Below, in pieces: positions 24,828 to 34,607 of a DNA stretch of 64,000 nt. Numbering within the stretch: the stretch's first letter is position 1; the number at the start of each line of letters is the position of its first letter. Source of the DNA: Paludibacterium sp. (GTDB lineage: Bacteria; Pseudomonadota; Gammaproteobacteria; Burkholderiales; Chromobacteriaceae); contig NZ_JAFAND010000043.1 of NCBI RefSeq assembly GCF_019232825.1, positions 1 through 64,000 on the forward strand. The letters run 5' to 3'. Below the pieces are notes generated by a model that was given only the letters and a program-made list of their open reading frames with translations, was not told where the DNA came from and ran no database searches. Position numbers and translations under genes: made by a program.

Positions 24828-25395
24828 GAGCTTCGCCTTGGCAGACTATGCCGGTTTGTCTGCTGAAATCGTGTAGGATTTTTTGGCTGAGGTGTTGTCC
24901 GCGCGCGATGGCGTCGTCCTCGGCGGTTTTGCCTTGCCGGTCGCGAAGGCAAGGGTTGGCGCCCAGCGAAAGCAGCAAAGCGACACTATCGCTTTGCCCA
25001 TTCCAGGCGGCGCTCATCAGCGCGCTCACGCCATCGCTGTTGCGTATGTCGATGGCGGGGCGCGACGTCGGCAATAACGGAATGATGTCGCTTGCGCCGG
25101 CCGCGGCGGCCAGCATCAGCGCCGTCGCGCCGTTGCGATTGACGGCATGGGGATTGGCCCCGCGGGCCAAGAGCAGCGCAATCGCCGGTTTTTGGTCCGA
25201 GGCGGCGGCGAACATGAGCGCGGTATTGCCCAGCGGATCGGTTTGCCGTAATTGGGCGTGGTCAAGGCGCGCCAATTGAGCCGTGTCCCCGTTGGCGGCC
25301 AGCTGGCAGGCAAGCGGCCTGCGCCAAAGGTTGTTGTATGCAAAAACGATGACCAACAGCAGCACCAGCGCGCCGGCTCCGGCAATCCGCCACAT
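24820..25395 (-). CDS. Membrane-anchored ankyrin-repeat protein
   Basis: 191 residues. One N-terminal membrane helix ([18 protein letters not shown]), then three to four ankyrin repeats: [40 protein letters not shown], and [20 protein letters not shown], each followed by LLLxxGANP-type turns. It probably presents a protein-binding surface on the periplasmic side. It precedes and overlaps the HExxH membrane-protein gene. Confidence 0.75.
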   Translation of the reverse strand: MWRIAGAGALVLLLVIVFAYNNLWRRPLACQLAANGDTAQLARLDHAQLRQTDPLGNTALMFAAASDQKPAIALLLARGANPHAVNRNGATALMLAAAAGASDIIPLLPTSRPAIDIRNSDGVSALMSAAWNGQSDSVALLLSLGANPCLRDRQGKTAEDDAIARGQHLSQKILHDFSRQTGIVCQGEAHE

Positions 25396-25563
25396 GATGT
25401 GATGCTTTCTGGTTTATTAGTGTTTTTGAATTATGCCATGCGGTATGTGCGGCGGCGGCGAAATTCGGCGAATGTCGGGTTTCATCGCGTGAATGGTGAC
25501 TTTTGTGGGGTAGACGCCCTAAAATTCCAGCTAATACCGAGTATCAACCATCAAGAGAGCATC

Positions 25564-26049
25564 ATGCCGTCATTCGATATCGTTTCCGAAGTCAATCAAG
25601 TGGAAGTCAAAAACGCCGTGGATCAGACCAACAAGGAGGTCTCGACGCGCTACGACTTCAAGGGCAGCGATGCCCGTGTCGAGTCTGGCGACAAGGTACT
25701 GACGCTGTTCGCCGACGCGGAGTTTCAGTTGGAGCAAGTGAAGGATATTCTGCTGGGCAAACTGGCCAAGCGTGGGGTGGACGTGCGCTGCCTAGACTAC
25801 GCCAAGCTGGAGAAAGTGAGCGGCAACAAGGTGAAGCAAGCGATCACCGTGCGCGTGGGGATCGAAACGGAGTTGTCGAAGCGGATCGTGCGTTTGATCA
25901 AGGACTCGAAACTCAAAGTGCAGGCGAGCATCCAAGGCGAGGCCGTGCGGGTCAGCGGCGCCAAGCGTGACATCCTGCAAGATTGCATTGCGATGGTGCG
26001 CAAGGAAATCACCGATTTTCCGGTGCAGTTCAATAATTTTCGCGATTAA
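25564..26049 (+). CDS. yajQ: YajQ-family nucleotide-binding protein
   Basis: 161 residues, the standard YajQ length. Typical start [20 protein letters not shown] and [13 protein letters not shown], with the second domain near 90-160. The family binds nucleotides (c-di-GMP in Xanthomonas and Pseudomonas homologues) and affects transcription. Upstream frame extension lacks a ribosome site; ATG follows AGAGAGC. Its TAA overlaps the convergent FUSC stop. Confidence 0.93.
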   Translation: MPSFDIVSEVNQVEVKNAVDQTNKEVSTRYDFKGSDARVESGDKVLTLFADAEFQLEQVKDILLGKLAKRGVDVRCLDYAKLEKVSGNKVKQAITVRVGIETELSKRIVRLIKDSKLKVQASIQGEAVRVSGAKRDILQDCIAMVRKEITDFPVQFNNFRD

Positions 26050-27059
26050 TCTTGCGGCGGCCAGGCGGTTTCGAACCAGCGTGAACCGTCTTGGCCGCGC
26101 AGCTTCGGCAGCATTTTGTCCAGCATGGCCTCCAGCTCTTCCAGATGACGCGCCAGCGTGCTCAGCAGCCAGACTTGTTGCGGGCTGGGTGGCATGGACA
26201 GCGAGGGGATGCCCTCGGCAATGGGCAGCGCGAAGCGTTGTGCAATCCGGGTAAGCGAGGCGACCACCCGCTTTTCGTCCGCCGGCCCGGCGGCGGCTTG
26301 CCGCACCGGCTCGGCGGCTTCGCTGGCGAGAAACTCGATGGCGACTTGTGCGCGATGCAGCAGGCCGAGCGTGCTTTTCAAGTCCTTGCCGTTTAGTCCG
26401 GACTCCCTGGCCACGGCGGCAATCAGCTCGCGCATCTTGCCGTGCCGTTGGCGCAGCCCTTCTGCCAGCGTCATGTCATACTCGCCACGCGTCGCCAGCT
26501 CCCGATACAACCAATTCAGTCCTTCCAGGCTTTCTTCGAGCATGAAATACCAGTGGTCGCGTGCGCGCTCGGGAAATAGCATGCCAAAAGCGATGGCCAG
26601 CACCACGCCGGCATAGACGTCGAGCATGCGCCATAGACCAACGTCAAAGGCGCTATTGGTGGAGACGATGGCGAGTGTGATGCAGGTGAGTTGTGCGATA
26701 TAGCCGCCGCCTCGCACCGCCCAGAAACCGCTGTAACCGACGATGGCGACGATGGCCAACGCTGCGAGCAGCGGGTTCAGGTGCATCAGGTAAATCACCA
26801 GGAAGCCGCCAAGCGCCCCTAGCGTCGTGCCGAGAAAGCGCTGCTTGCCCTTTTCCACGATGCTGCCGGTGTGGGGCAGGCTGCCCATGACGACCGCCAC
26901 GGTGACAATCATCCAGACCGAATACGGCTCGGCGGTGATATTGCCGATCAGCCAGGCGGTCAAATAGGCGAACGCTAGGCGCAGACCATGGATCACCGCG
27001 AGTTGATTGTAACGAAACCGTGGGTGCAGCCAGTGGCTGACGAGCCGGCGTAGCGACAT
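26046..27059 (-). CDS. FUSC-family inner-membrane protein
   Basis: 337 residues. About five or six transmembrane segments in the first 165 residues ([86 protein letters not shown]) and a cytoplasmic helical C-terminal half. Fusaric-acid-resistance/AaeB-like family, possibly export of aromatic acids, but it is half the size of AaeB. It is 6 bp downstream of nudC. It ends convergently with yajQ, sharing 4 bp. Confidence 0.8.
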   Translation of the reverse strand: MSLRRLVSHWLHPRFRYNQLAVIHGLRLAFAYLTAWLIGNITAEPYSVWMIVTVAVVMGSLPHTGSIVEKGKQRFLGTTLGALGGFLVIYLMHLNPLLAALAIVAIVGYSGFWAVRGGGYIAQLTCITLAIVSTNSAFDVGLWRMLDVYAGVVLAIAFGMLFPERARDHWYFMLEESLEGLNWLYRELATRGEYDMTLAEGLRQRHGKMRELIAAVARESGLNGKDLKSTLGLLHRAQVAIEFLASEAAEPVRQAAAGPADEKRVVASLTRIAQRFALPIAEGIPSLSMPPSPQQVWLLSTLARHLEELEAMLDKMLPKLRGQDGSRWFETAWPPQD

Positions 27060-27065
27060 GTGGTT

Positions 27066-27869
27066 TTAATCCGGGTGGTGGGCGTGTGCTTGGCCGATTT
27101 GCGTTACGACGTGTTGAATCAGCGCCCAGGCGATGCTGGCGCGCAGCGGCAGCGTGGGCAGGTGGTCGATGTCGAACCAGCGGGCGTCCTCGATCTCCTC
27201 TTCTTGCCGCACGATCTCGCCGTCGACGTAATCGGCCACGAAGGCCAGCATCAACGAGTGGGGAAATGGCCAGGACTGAGAGGCGACATAGCGCAGATTG
27301 CCGATGCGTACGCCGACTTCTTCCAGGGTCTCCCGATGCACGCACTGTTCCAGCGTTTCTCCAGGCTCGACGAAGCCGGCCAGCGCGCTATAGACCCCCG
27401 GCGAGAAGTGCGGCGCGCGCGCCAGTAGAATTTCCCGGCCGCGCACAATGGCTACCATCATGGCCGGCGCGAGCCGGGGGTAATAATGGGCATTGCAGGA
27501 GGGGCAGTGTTTGCCGCTGTCGTGCCCGTTGTACTCGAGCGCCGAGGCGCATGTGCCGCAATAGCGGTGCTCCCGCTCGAAGGTGAGCAGCTGGCGCGCG
27601 CGCGATAAAGCTTGTTGGTGGGCTGTGTCTTGTTCGGCCAACAGCGGGCGGAGCGGACGCCACTCGGTATCGGCCGGTGCCGGACCGACCAATTCGGCGG
27701 TGAGGTAGGCGTGATCTTCAATGACGCCGACGTGGCGCTGATGCGTCAAGGCAAGGCCGTCCACCGTTTCGGGAAGCTGGCCTGCCAGTGTGAGCACTTG
27801 TCCCTCATGCCAGATAATCCACCGCTTGGGGCCGTCGGGAGACTGTTGTGTTTTGATTGTCAGGCTCAC
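27066..27869 (-). CDS. nudC: NAD(H) pyrophosphatase / NAD-decapping hydrolase
   Basis: 267 residues from a GTG start at 27869 (GGAG 6 bases upstream). Zinc ribbon Cys pairs (RYCGTCASA and KHCPSCNAHYYPR), Nudix box GFVEPGETLEQCVHRETLEE, and the NudC-specific SQSWPFPHSLMLAF. Hydrolyses NADH to NMNH and AMP and removes NAD caps from RNA. Followed by FUSC after 6 bp. Confidence 0.92.
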   Translation of the reverse strand: MSLTIKTQQSPDGPKRWIIWHEGQVLTLAGQLPETVDGLALTHQRHVGVIEDHAYLTAELVGPAPADTEWRPLRPLLAEQDTAHQQALSRARQLLTFEREHRYCGTCASALEYNGHDSGKHCPSCNAHYYPRLAPAMMVAIVRGREILLARAPHFSPGVYSALAGFVEPGETLEQCVHRETLEEVGVRIGNLRYVASQSWPFPHSLMLAFVADYVDGEIVRQEEEIEDARWFDIDHLPTLPLRASIAWALIQHVVTQIGQAHAHHPD

Positions 27870-27936
27870 GTCGTTCTCCATGCATGGGATAAGCGACGAT
27901 TTTACCAAGCCTGCGTGGCATGATCAAAACAGTCGT

Positions 27937-29055
27937 CTAAGCGTCGTACATCCAGCGTTCGCTCTGGCGCCGCACCGTATCGGATAGCGAGCCGCTGGCG
28001 GCGTAGTGCGCGCGTAGCCACTCGCTGTCGCTATGACGTTTGACCACGCGTTCGCGCAGTTGCCGCTGGCAGTCTTCCAATCCCAGTGCGCGCGCGTCGT
28101 CCGTCAGTCGGTCGAGCGTGGTCAGCATGTCTTCCAGCAGGCTGATGCGCCCCTGGTCGCCGCTCAGGATGATGTCGCCGTCGAGGCCGAAGCGGCAGGC
28201 CTGGAAGCGGTTGTATGTGTAAGGGAGATAGAGCGCTGGCTCGATGCGGTCCCAGCCGGTGGCTAGACAATGGTGCGCCAGCATGCGTGCGTACCCTGCC
28301 AAGAGCGGTGCCAGCCCGAGTGAGACCGGCGTGTCGCAGATGCGGATTTCCACTGTGCCGAATTCCGGCTTGGGGCGGATGTCCCAATAAAAATCCTTCA
28401 TGCTGGCGACAATACCCAGCGCATGCATTTGCCCGAAATATTGGTTGAACGCCGCCCAGTTTTGTACGAGCGGCATGCAGCCGGAGAGCGGAAAAGCATT
28501 GACGCTGGAGAGCCGCGACGTTTGAAACAGCGTATCCGCTCCTTGATAGAACGGGGACGACGCCGATAGCGCGATGAAATGCGGGATGTAGCGCGACAGG
28601 AAGTGTGTCAGCCGCACCGCGCTGTCGCCGTCCGGGCAGCCGATGTGGATGTGCTGGCCAAAAACGGTGAATTGCTTGGCGAGATAGCCGTAGAGCTCGG
28701 AAACCAGCCGGTAGCGCTCCTTGGGGTAAATGCGCTGCTCGCCCCAGCGTTGAAACGGATGTGCGCCGCCGCCGGCGAGGCCCAGGTTGAGTTTTTCCGC
28801 GCATTGATTGAGCAGGCCGCGGATGGCGCATAGCTCTTTATACATCTCACCCAGGTTGTCGTGGATGCCTGTGGCGGTTTCGATCATGCCTTGGGTGATT
28901 TCCGGCTTGATGTCGAACCCGTGGTTGCGGCGGTCGAGTAGCGACAGCAGGTCGTCCGATCCCCGCGTGAGGTTGTAATCGTGCCGGTTGACGATCATCA
29001 GCTCCAGTTCGATGCCGAGCGTCAGGGGAGGGCTGTTTGTGAATTCAAGCATCAT
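27937..29055 (-). CDS. ybdK: YbdK-type carboxylate-amine ligase (GCS2 family)
   Basis: 372 residues, close to YbdK. Glutamate-cysteine-ligase-2 fold: LTLGIELELMIVN (Glu metal/ATP ligands), QHIHIGCPDGDSAVRL, SASSPFYQGAD, and PKPEFGTVEIRICDTP. It shows weak glutamate-cysteine ligase activity in vitro in E. coli, and the natural role is unclear. Preceded by AAGGGAG. The antiporter gene ends 12 bp upstream on the same strand, suggesting one transcript. Confidence 0.88.
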   Translation of the reverse strand: MMLEFTNSPPLTLGIELELMIVNRHDYNLTRGSDDLLSLLDRRNHGFDIKPEITQGMIETATGIHDNLGEMYKELCAIRGLLNQCAEKLNLGLAGGGAHPFQRWGEQRIYPKERYRLVSELYGYLAKQFTVFGQHIHIGCPDGDSAVRLTHFLSRYIPHFIALSASSPFYQGADTLFQTSRLSSVNAFPLSGCMPLVQNWAAFNQYFGQMHALGIVASMKDFYWDIRPKPEFGTVEIRICDTPVSLGLAPLLAGYARMLAHHCLATGWDRIEPALYLPYTYNRFQACRFGLDGDIILSGDQGRISLLEDMLTTLDRLTDDARALGLEDCQRQLRERVVKRHSDSEWLRAHYAASGSLSDTVRRQSERWMYDA

Positions 29056-29067
29056 GGCTCCCTTGGT

Positions 29068-30267
29068 TCAGGATTGCGGGCGAGTCTCGCCGGCGAGTTT
29101 CAGCGCAAGCTGGGTCAGGGGCGGGCCGAGCAATTCCGTGAGGCAAAGCGTGGCAATCGCCAGGGGCAGCACGGTCGCCGTCGAGACGGGCAGCAGCGCC
29201 GGGGAGGTGAGTAGCGCCAAATTGGCCGTGCCGGACATCGGCATCAGCGCGAGTCCCATGAGCGCGCCTCGGCGGCGGGAGAGACCGTTGGCGCGCGCCA
29301 TCAGCGTGCCCGACAGGACTTGTGTCAGGCTGCGCAGCACGACCAGCAGTATGGCTAGCGGCAGATAGTCGCCCAACTGGCGCAGGTCGAGCAATGCGCC
29401 GGCGATGACGAATAGCGCGGCAAAAAACACCACGCTATAGCGCATGACCCAGGGGCTGCCCACGGCGTAGCCGCGCGGCAGGTTGCGCGTGGAGAGGCCA
29501 AATGCCAGCAATGCCAGCGCGGGCAGGAGATGCAGCGCGCTGGACAGACCGACGGTCAGTGCGATCAAGGCGAACAGCAGCACCTCCTGGGCCTCCCGGT
29601 GCTGTGCGCCGATCCAGCGGTTGCCGTGGATGGCGATGAGTCCGGCCGCCAGGCCGACACCGGCGGAGGCAAGAAAAATCCAACCCGGCGCCAGCAGCCA
29701 GCTCTCCACCGGCAGGCCGCTGTCCTGGCGGCTGATGCCGAGCACCAGGCAATAACCTGCCAGCGCCAGCAGATTGCCGATACCGGCGTAGGCAACCAGG
29801 CGTTCGCTGACCTGGCCCTCTGCGCGGTTTTCGCGCAGGACCTCCAGTAGGGCGGCCGGCGAACATGACAGCGCCAGCACCGCCAGGATGGCGGCCGTTT
29901 CGAGCGGCACGTCGAACAACGGCAGAATCAGATAAAGCGCGGTGAAGCAAACGGCGCTGCCGCCCGCGGCGGTGATCAAGAGGGCGCGCTCCTTGCGCAG
30001 CCAGCGCAAGTCGATGCGCCGGCCGAGTTCAAAGAGCGCCATGCCAAGCGCCAATTGCACAAACTCGTCCGTGGCGTTGATGAGGGGCTGGCTGATAAGA
30101 CCTAGCCCATGCGGGCCGATGATCAGTCCCGTCACGATATAGCCGGTCAACGTGGGGACGGCGCTGCTGGTGCGGGCAATTTGGCCGCCGAGGATGCCGA
30201 GCGCCAAAATGATGCCAAGCGCGGTCAGCGGGTTGAGTAGGGACATCGCTCCGAAGGGGAGGTGCAT
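29068..30267 (-). CDS. CPA2-family cation/proton antiporter membrane protein
   Basis: 399 residues from ATG 30267 (AAGGAG 5 bases upstream), about 12 hydrophobic segments. Sodium/hydrogen-exchanger signature pieces: GYIVTGLIIGPHGLGL, LGMALFELGRRIDLRWL, and ALSCSPAALLEVLRENRAEGQ. There is no C-terminal TrkA-N domain, so it is the membrane part only. It probably exchanges K+ or Na+ for H+. It is followed by ybdK. Confidence 0.83.
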   Translation of the reverse strand: MHLPFGAMSLLNPLTALGIILALGILGGQIARTSSAVPTLTGYIVTGLIIGPHGLGLISQPLINATDEFVQLALGMALFELGRRIDLRWLRKERALLITAAGGSAVCFTALYLILPLFDVPLETAAILAVLALSCSPAALLEVLRENRAEGQVSERLVAYAGIGNLLALAGYCLVLGISRQDSGLPVESWLLAPGWIFLASAGVGLAAGLIAIHGNRWIGAQHREAQEVLLFALIALTVGLSSALHLLPALALLAFGLSTRNLPRGYAVGSPWVMRYSVVFFAALFVIAGALLDLRQLGDYLPLAILLVVLRSLTQVLSGTLMARANGLSRRRGALMGLALMPMSGTANLALLTSPALLPVSTATVLPLAIATLCLTELLGPPLTQLALKLAGETRPQS

Positions 30268-30370
30268 GCGCTCTCCTTTTCCGTTGGCGTAAACTACAGA
30301 GACAAATATGCTTGCTGTTAAGTTCATGTAGCTGTTTTATTGGCCACGTTCGGGCGGGGCGGGAGTCGCG

Positions 30371-30556
30371 ATGATTGTTGTTTTGCTGGGCTGGTTGTAT
30401 GTCGTGGGTGTTTTTGCCGTGGCGCAGACGAGCTGGACGTCCCGCGTGTCCGTTTTATTGTTTTTAGGGGTGTTGCCGCTCTGGCTTCTGGGGCGGGTGT
30501 TGCAGCGGCGGCGGCGGTTGCGCCTGGCGAAAGCGCAAAACCGGCTTAAAACTTGA
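30371..30556 (+). CDS. Small membrane protein, unknown
   Basis: 61 residues. Two hydrophobic stretches (MIVVLLGWLYVVGVFAVAQ and VSVLLFLGVLPLWLLGRVL) and an Arg-rich end RRRRRLRLAKAQNRL. GGGAG before ATG. The predicted topology is a hairpin with a cytoplasmic basic tail. No family known. Directly upstream of the rpsB promoter. Confidence 0.55.
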   Translation: MIVVLLGWLYVVGVFAVAQTSWTSRVSVLLFLGVLPLWLLGRVLQRRRRLRLAKAQNRLKT

Positions 30557-30582
30557 GTTTGACCTATGCGGGATGATAGAAT
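30553..30582 (+). promoter_or_regulatory. Candidate promoter for rpsB-tsf
   Basis: TTGAGT (-35-like) at 30553-30558 and TAGAAT (-10-like) at 30577-30582 with an 18-bp gap. It overlaps the end of the small membrane gene and leaves a ~105-base leader. Confidence 0.45.
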
Positions 30583-30589
30583 CCCGCGT

Positions 30590-30668
30590 CCCCCATTTTC
30601 GGGGGTAATAACGCACATCCGCGCCAAAGGGTGCCCCAAGCAAGATTCGGGGGTTGTCTGCGCGGATG
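30590..30668 (+). ncRNA. Structured rpsB leader (candidate S2 autoregulatory element)
   Basis: Two stems can form. The first is CCCCC/GGGGG with a 6-base loop (30590-30605). The second is CATCCGCGC (30616-30624) with GCGCGGATG (30660-30668), enclosing a further CCCC/GGGG pairing. It ends 27 bases before the rpsB start. In gammaproteobacteria the rpsB leader binds S2 for feedback; similarity in shape, not sequence, suggests the same here. Confidence 0.5.
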
Positions 30669-30695
30669 GAGGCCTAACCCTTTAAGGAGTTTTGT

Positions 30696-31424
30696 ATGTC
30701 CACCAACGTTACCATGCGTCAAATGCTGGAAGCCGGCGTTCACTTCGGCCACCAGACCCGTTTCTGGAACCCGAAGATGGCTCAGTTCATCTTCGGTAGC
30801 CGCAACAAGATTCACATCATCAACCTGGAAAAAACGCTGCCGCTGTTCGTGGACGCGCAGGAGTATGTGCGTCGTCTGGCTGGCAACAAGGGCACCGTAC
30901 TGTTCGTCGGCACCAAGCGTCAAGCGCGTGAGATCGTGCGTGAAGAAGCAACCCGTTGCAGCATGCCGTTCGTTGATCATCGTTGGCTCGGCGGTATGCT
31001 GACCAACTACAAGACCGTCAAGCAATCCATCAAGCGCCTGGAAGACAAGCGCGCCGTGCTCGAGAACGCCGGCGAAACCGGTTACAACAAGAAGGAACTG
31101 TTGGAGCTGGAACGCGAAGTCGCCAAGCTGGAACGCTCGCTCGGCGGCATCAAGGATATGAAGGGCCTGCCGGACGCCATTTTCGTCATCGACACCGGTT
31201 ATCAAAAGGGTGCGATCGTCGAAGCCAAGAAGCTGGGCATCCCGGTCATCGGCGTGGTTGATACCAACAACTCGCCGGAAGGCATCGACTACGTCGTCCC
31301 GGGTAACGACGACTCCAGTCGCGCCATCCGCCTGTATGCTCGCGGTATTGCCGATGCGGTTCTGGAAGGCCGAGCTCAGTCGATCCAGGAAATCGTCGCC
31401 GCCGAACCGGCAGCGGCCGAGTAA
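30696..31424 (+). CDS. rpsB: 30S ribosomal protein S2
   Basis: 242 residues, normal size. Starts [20 protein letters not shown] with S2 signatures [30 protein letters not shown], and [20 protein letters not shown]. It binds the 30S head/body junction. AAGGAG site 7 bases upstream. First gene of the translation/cell-envelope supercluster. Confidence 0.98.
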   Translation: MSTNVTMRQMLEAGVHFGHQTRFWNPKMAQFIFGSRNKIHIINLEKTLPLFVDAQEYVRRLAGNKGTVLFVGTKRQAREIVREEATRCSMPFVDHRWLGGMLTNYKTVKQSIKRLEDKRAVLENAGETGYNKKELLELEREVAKLERSLGGIKDMKGLPDAIFVIDTGYQKGAIVEAKKLGIPVIGVVDTNNSPEGIDYVVPGNDDSSRAIRLYARGIADAVLEGRAQSIQEIVAAEPAAAE

Positions 31425-31437
31425 GGTCGAGGCACGG

Positions 31438-31461
31438 AAAGGGGCGCCAGCCCCTTTTTTT
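31438..31461 (+). terminator. Terminator/attenuator between rpsB and tsf
   Basis: AAAGGGGC, GCCA loop, GCCCCTTT followed by more T. It sits 13 bp after rpsB; read-through probably supplies part of tsf expression. Confidence 0.75.
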
Positions 31462-31504
31462 GACCTAAGCATCACGCTACGGATTAATTTAAGGAGTTTC
31501 TAGC

Positions 31505-32371
31505 ATGGCGGAAATTACCGCAAAAATGGTCGCCGACCTGCGCGCCTCGACCGGCATGGGCATGATGGAGTGCAAGAAGGCACTGGTTGAAGCCGAAGGC
31601 GACCTGAAGCGCGCTGAAGAAGTCCTGCGCATCAAGTCCGGCGGCAAGGCTGCCAAACTCGCCGGCCGCACGGCCGCCGAAGGTATTATCGCCACCTCGA
31701 CCGCCGGCGGCATCGGCGCCATGGTCGAAGTGAACTGCGAAACCGACTTCGTCGCCAAGGACGCTACGTTCCTGGCCTTTGCCAAAGCGGCTGCCGAAGC
31801 CGCCGTTCAGGCCAATCCGGCGGATGTCGACGCGCTGCTGGCGGTTACCGTTGGCGGTCAGACGGTGGAAGAGATCCGCAAGGCGGCCATCGCCAAGCTG
31901 GGCGAGAACATGTCGGTTCGCCGCTTCGTGCGCTTTGACACGGCCGGCAAGATCGCTACCTACCTGCACGGCAGCAAGATCGGCGTGATCGTCGACTTCG
32001 CCGGCGACGACCAAGTCGGCCGTGACGTGGCAATGCACATTGCCGCCTCCAAGCCGCTTTGCGTTTCCAAGGATCAGGTTCCGGCTGAAAACCTGGAAAC
32101 CGAACGCCGCATCTACAGCGAGCAGGCAGCCCAAAGCGGCAAACCTGCCGAGATCGTGGCCAAGATGGTTGAAGGCCGCATCACCAAGTACCTGGCTGAA
32201 GTGACCCTGATGGGCCAGCCGTTCGTCAAGGATCCGGACTTGACCGTCGAGAAGCTGCTTGCCCAGAAGGGCGCCAGCGTCAAGGCGTTCGCCATGTTCG
32301 TGGTTGGCGAAGGCATCGAAAAGAAGGTTGTGGACTACGCCGCCGAAGTGGCCGCCGCCGCCAAGATCTGA
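31505..32371 (+). CDS. tsf: Elongation factor Ts
   Basis: 288 residues. N-terminal UBA-like domain ([20 protein letters not shown]) and the EF-Tu-contacting TDFVAKD motif. Nucleotide-exchange factor for EF-Tu. Strong AAGGAG. Followed by a clear terminator. Confidence 0.98.
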   Translation: MAEITAKMVADLRASTGMGMMECKKALVEAEGDLKRAEEVLRIKSGGKAAKLAGRTAAEGIIATSTAGGIGAMVEVNCETDFVAKDATFLAFAKAAAEAAVQANPADVDALLAVTVGGQTVEEIRKAAIAKLGENMSVRRFVRFDTAGKIATYLHGSKIGVIVDFAGDDQVGRDVAMHIAASKPLCVSKDQVPAENLETERRIYSEQAAQSGKPAEIVAKMVEGRITKYLAEVTLMGQPFVKDPDLTVEKLLAQKGASVKAFAMFVVGEGIEKKVVDYAAEVAAAAKI

Positions 32372-32400
32372 TTTTCGTTCCCGTTTTTGTGGCACCGACG

Positions 32401-32429
32401 ACGGCACCCTGCATCAGGGTGCCGTTTTG
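32401..32429 (+). terminator. Terminator after tsf
   Basis: ACGGCACCCT with AGGGTGCCGT, a perfect 10-bp stem with a 5-base loop and a following T tract, 30 bp after the tsf stop. Confidence 0.85.
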
Positions 32430-32487
32430 TCAGGTAACGCCTGACAATATGAAATTCGACTAAAAACCATTACCGAGGTCATCCGCG

Positions 32488-33213
32488 ATGAGCCAAGTAC
32501 CCGCCTTCAAACGCATTCTGTTGAAACTTTCCGGTGAGGCCCTGATGGGGGATGACAGTTATGGCATCAACCGCGCCACGATCGAGCAGATCGTGCAGCA
32601 AATCAAGGAAGTCTCCGAGCTGGGCGTTCAGATTGGCGTGGTCATCGGCGGTGGCAATATCTTCCGCGGCGTGGCGCCGGCCGCGGCCGGCATGGACCGC
32701 GCGACCGCCGACTACATGGGGATGATGGCGACGGTAATGAACGCGCTGGCGCTGAAAGACGCCATGACGCGCGTTGGCATGGTGGCGCGCGTGCAGTCGG
32801 CGCTGACCATGCAGCAGATCGCCGAGCCCTACGTGCGCGGCAAAGCCATGCAGTACCTGGAAGAGGGCAAGGTGGTGATTTTCGCCGCCGGCACCGGCAA
32901 CCCGTTCTTTACCACCGATACCGCCGCCGCGCTGCGCGGTATGGAAATGAACGTCGATATTATGCTCAAGGCCACCAAGGTCGATGGCGTGTACACCGAC
33001 GACCCGAAAAAGAACCCCAGCGCCACCCGCTATACCACGCTGACCTTCGATGAGGCCATTTCCCGCAACCTCAAGGTCATGGACGCCACCGCCTTTGCGC
33101 TATGCCGCGACCAGCACCTGAATATCAAGGTATTCAGCATCTTCAAAGAAGGCGCGCTCAAGCGAGTGGTGCTTGGCGAAGATGAAGGCACGCTGGTACA
33201 CTGCCAAGCTTGA
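32488..33213 (+). CDS. pyrH: UMP kinase
   Basis: 241 residues. Amino-acid-kinase fold: [13 protein letters not shown] (Lys-rich ATP loop), [28 protein letters not shown], and [13 protein letters not shown]. Phosphorylates UMP to UDP. Usual neighbour of frr. Confidence 0.97.
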   Translation: MSQVPAFKRILLKLSGEALMGDDSYGINRATIEQIVQQIKEVSELGVQIGVVIGGGNIFRGVAPAAAGMDRATADYMGMMATVMNALALKDAMTRVGMVARVQSALTMQQIAEPYVRGKAMQYLEEGKVVIFAAGTGNPFFTTDTAAALRGMEMNVDIMLKATKVDGVYTDDPKKNPSATRYTTLTFDEAISRNLKVMDATAFALCRDQHLNIKVFSIFKEGALKRVVLGEDEGTLVHCQA

Positions 33214-33289
33214 ATATGATGATCGGGCGGAACCGGCGCTCTGCCGCTTCCGCCCTGTTGTTTTTCCCAGTTTCACAGTTGGAGTCAGC

Positions 33290-33847
33290 ATGATTAACGA
33301 AGTCAAGAAAACGGCCGAGCAGAAGATGCAGAAGTCTCTGGAAGCCTTCAAACACGATCTGGCCAAGGTGCGTACCGGCCGCGCCCACACCGGCCTTCTT
33401 GATCACATCATGGTGGATTATTACGGCAACGACACGCCGGTCAATCAAGTGGCTAGCGTGACGCTGATCGATGCTCGAACGATTGGCGTGCAGCCGTGGG
33501 AAAAAAACATGGTCGCCAAGGTCGAAAAAGCGATCCGCGATTCCGATCTGGGCTTGAATCCGGCCACGATGGGCGAGGTGATTCGCGTGCCGATGCCCAT
33601 GTTGACCGAAGAGCGTCGCCGGGATCTGATCAAGGTCGTGCGCGCCGAGGCGGAAAATGCCCGCGTGGCGGTGCGCAACGTGCGCCGCGATGCCAACAAC
33701 GAATTCAAGACCTTGCTTAAGGATAAAGACATTACCGAGGATGACGAACGACGCGGTCAGGACGACATCCAAAAGCTCACCGACAAATTCGTCGCCGAGA
33801 TCGATAAGGCCCTGGCCGTTAAAGAATCCGAGTTGATGGCGGTATAA
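33290..33847 (+). CDS. frr: Ribosome recycling factor
   Basis: 185 residues. [20 protein letters not shown], then KVRTGRAH and [20 protein letters not shown]. Splits post-termination ribosomes with EF-G. ATG 33290 follows GGAG; the frame extends upstream into pyrH without a signal. uppS begins 2 bp later. Confidence 0.98.
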   Translation: MINEVKKTAEQKMQKSLEAFKHDLAKVRTGRAHTGLLDHIMVDYYGNDTPVNQVASVTLIDARTIGVQPWEKNMVAKVEKAIRDSDLGLNPATMGEVIRVPMPMLTEERRRDLIKVVRAEAENARVAVRNVRRDANNEFKTLLKDKDITEDDERRGQDDIQKLTDKFVAEIDKALAVKESELMAV

Positions 33848-33849
33848 GC

Positions 33850-34605
33850 GTGGCGCTATTCGGAAGCTCGACCCAGGCTGTGCCGGAAATTGCCGCGGTA
33901 CCGCGTCATATCGCCATCATCATGGATGGCAACGGCCGCTGGGCAAAGAAGCGCTTGCTGCCGCGCGTGGCGGGGCACAAGCGCGGCTTGGACGCGGCGC
34001 GCAACATCGTCACCGCCTGCCGCCAGATGGGCGTTGAATATTTGACGCTGTTTGCGTTTTCCACCGAGAACTGGCGCCGCCCGCAGGATGAAGTCTCCTT
34101 TCTGATGGAGCTGTTCCTGCGCGCGCTGGAAAGCGAGGTGGAGCGTCTGCTGGAAAACAACATCCGATTGCACGTCGTGGGCAATCGGGCGCGGTTTGCG
34201 CCGCAGCTGAATGAACGCATTGCCGTGGCCGAGGCCAAGACCGCCGCGAACGACGGCCTGGTGCTGACGATTGCCGCCGACTATGGCGGCCGTTGGGATG
34301 TGCTGCAGGCGGCCAATGCATTGCTGGCCGAGGGGGCGACCCGCATCGAGGAGGCGGATTTGGCCACGCGCTTGTCGATGGCCTATGCGCCCGAGCCCGA
34401 TCTGTTCATCCGCACCGGTGGCGAGCAGCGCATCAGCAACTTCCTTATTTGGCAGTTGGCCTATTCGGAGCTCTACTTTACCGACGCGCTGTGGCCGGAT
34501 TTCGACGCCAAGGCGTTGGATGAGGCCATTGCTTCCTATCGCGACCGCGAACGCCGCTTTGGCCGCACGAGCGAGCAACTTCCCGAGGCGCAGCGCCGGG
34601 GTTGA
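33850..34605 (+). CDS. uppS: Undecaprenyl diphosphate synthase (cis-isoprenyl transferase)
   Basis: 251 residues from a GTG start 2 bp after frr. Signature [20 protein letters not shown] with catalytic Asp, then [13 protein letters not shown] and [20 protein letters not shown]. Makes the C55 lipid carrier for cell wall and O-antigen. 2 bp from cdsA. Confidence 0.97.
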   Translation: MALFGSSTQAVPEIAAVPRHIAIIMDGNGRWAKKRLLPRVAGHKRGLDAARNIVTACRQMGVEYLTLFAFSTENWRRPQDEVSFLMELFLRALESEVERLLENNIRLHVVGNRARFAPQLNERIAVAEAKTAANDGLVLTIAADYGGRWDVLQAANALLAEGATRIEEADLATRLSMAYAPEPDLFIRTGGEQRISNFLIWQLAYSELYFTDALWPDFDAKALDEAIASYRDRERRFGRTSEQLPEAQRRG

Positions 34606-34607
34606 TC

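Noticed and set aside
27870-27908. Longer NudC start at the ATG 13 codons upstream
   Set aside because: No ribosome site before it, whereas GGAG precedes the GTG at 27869.
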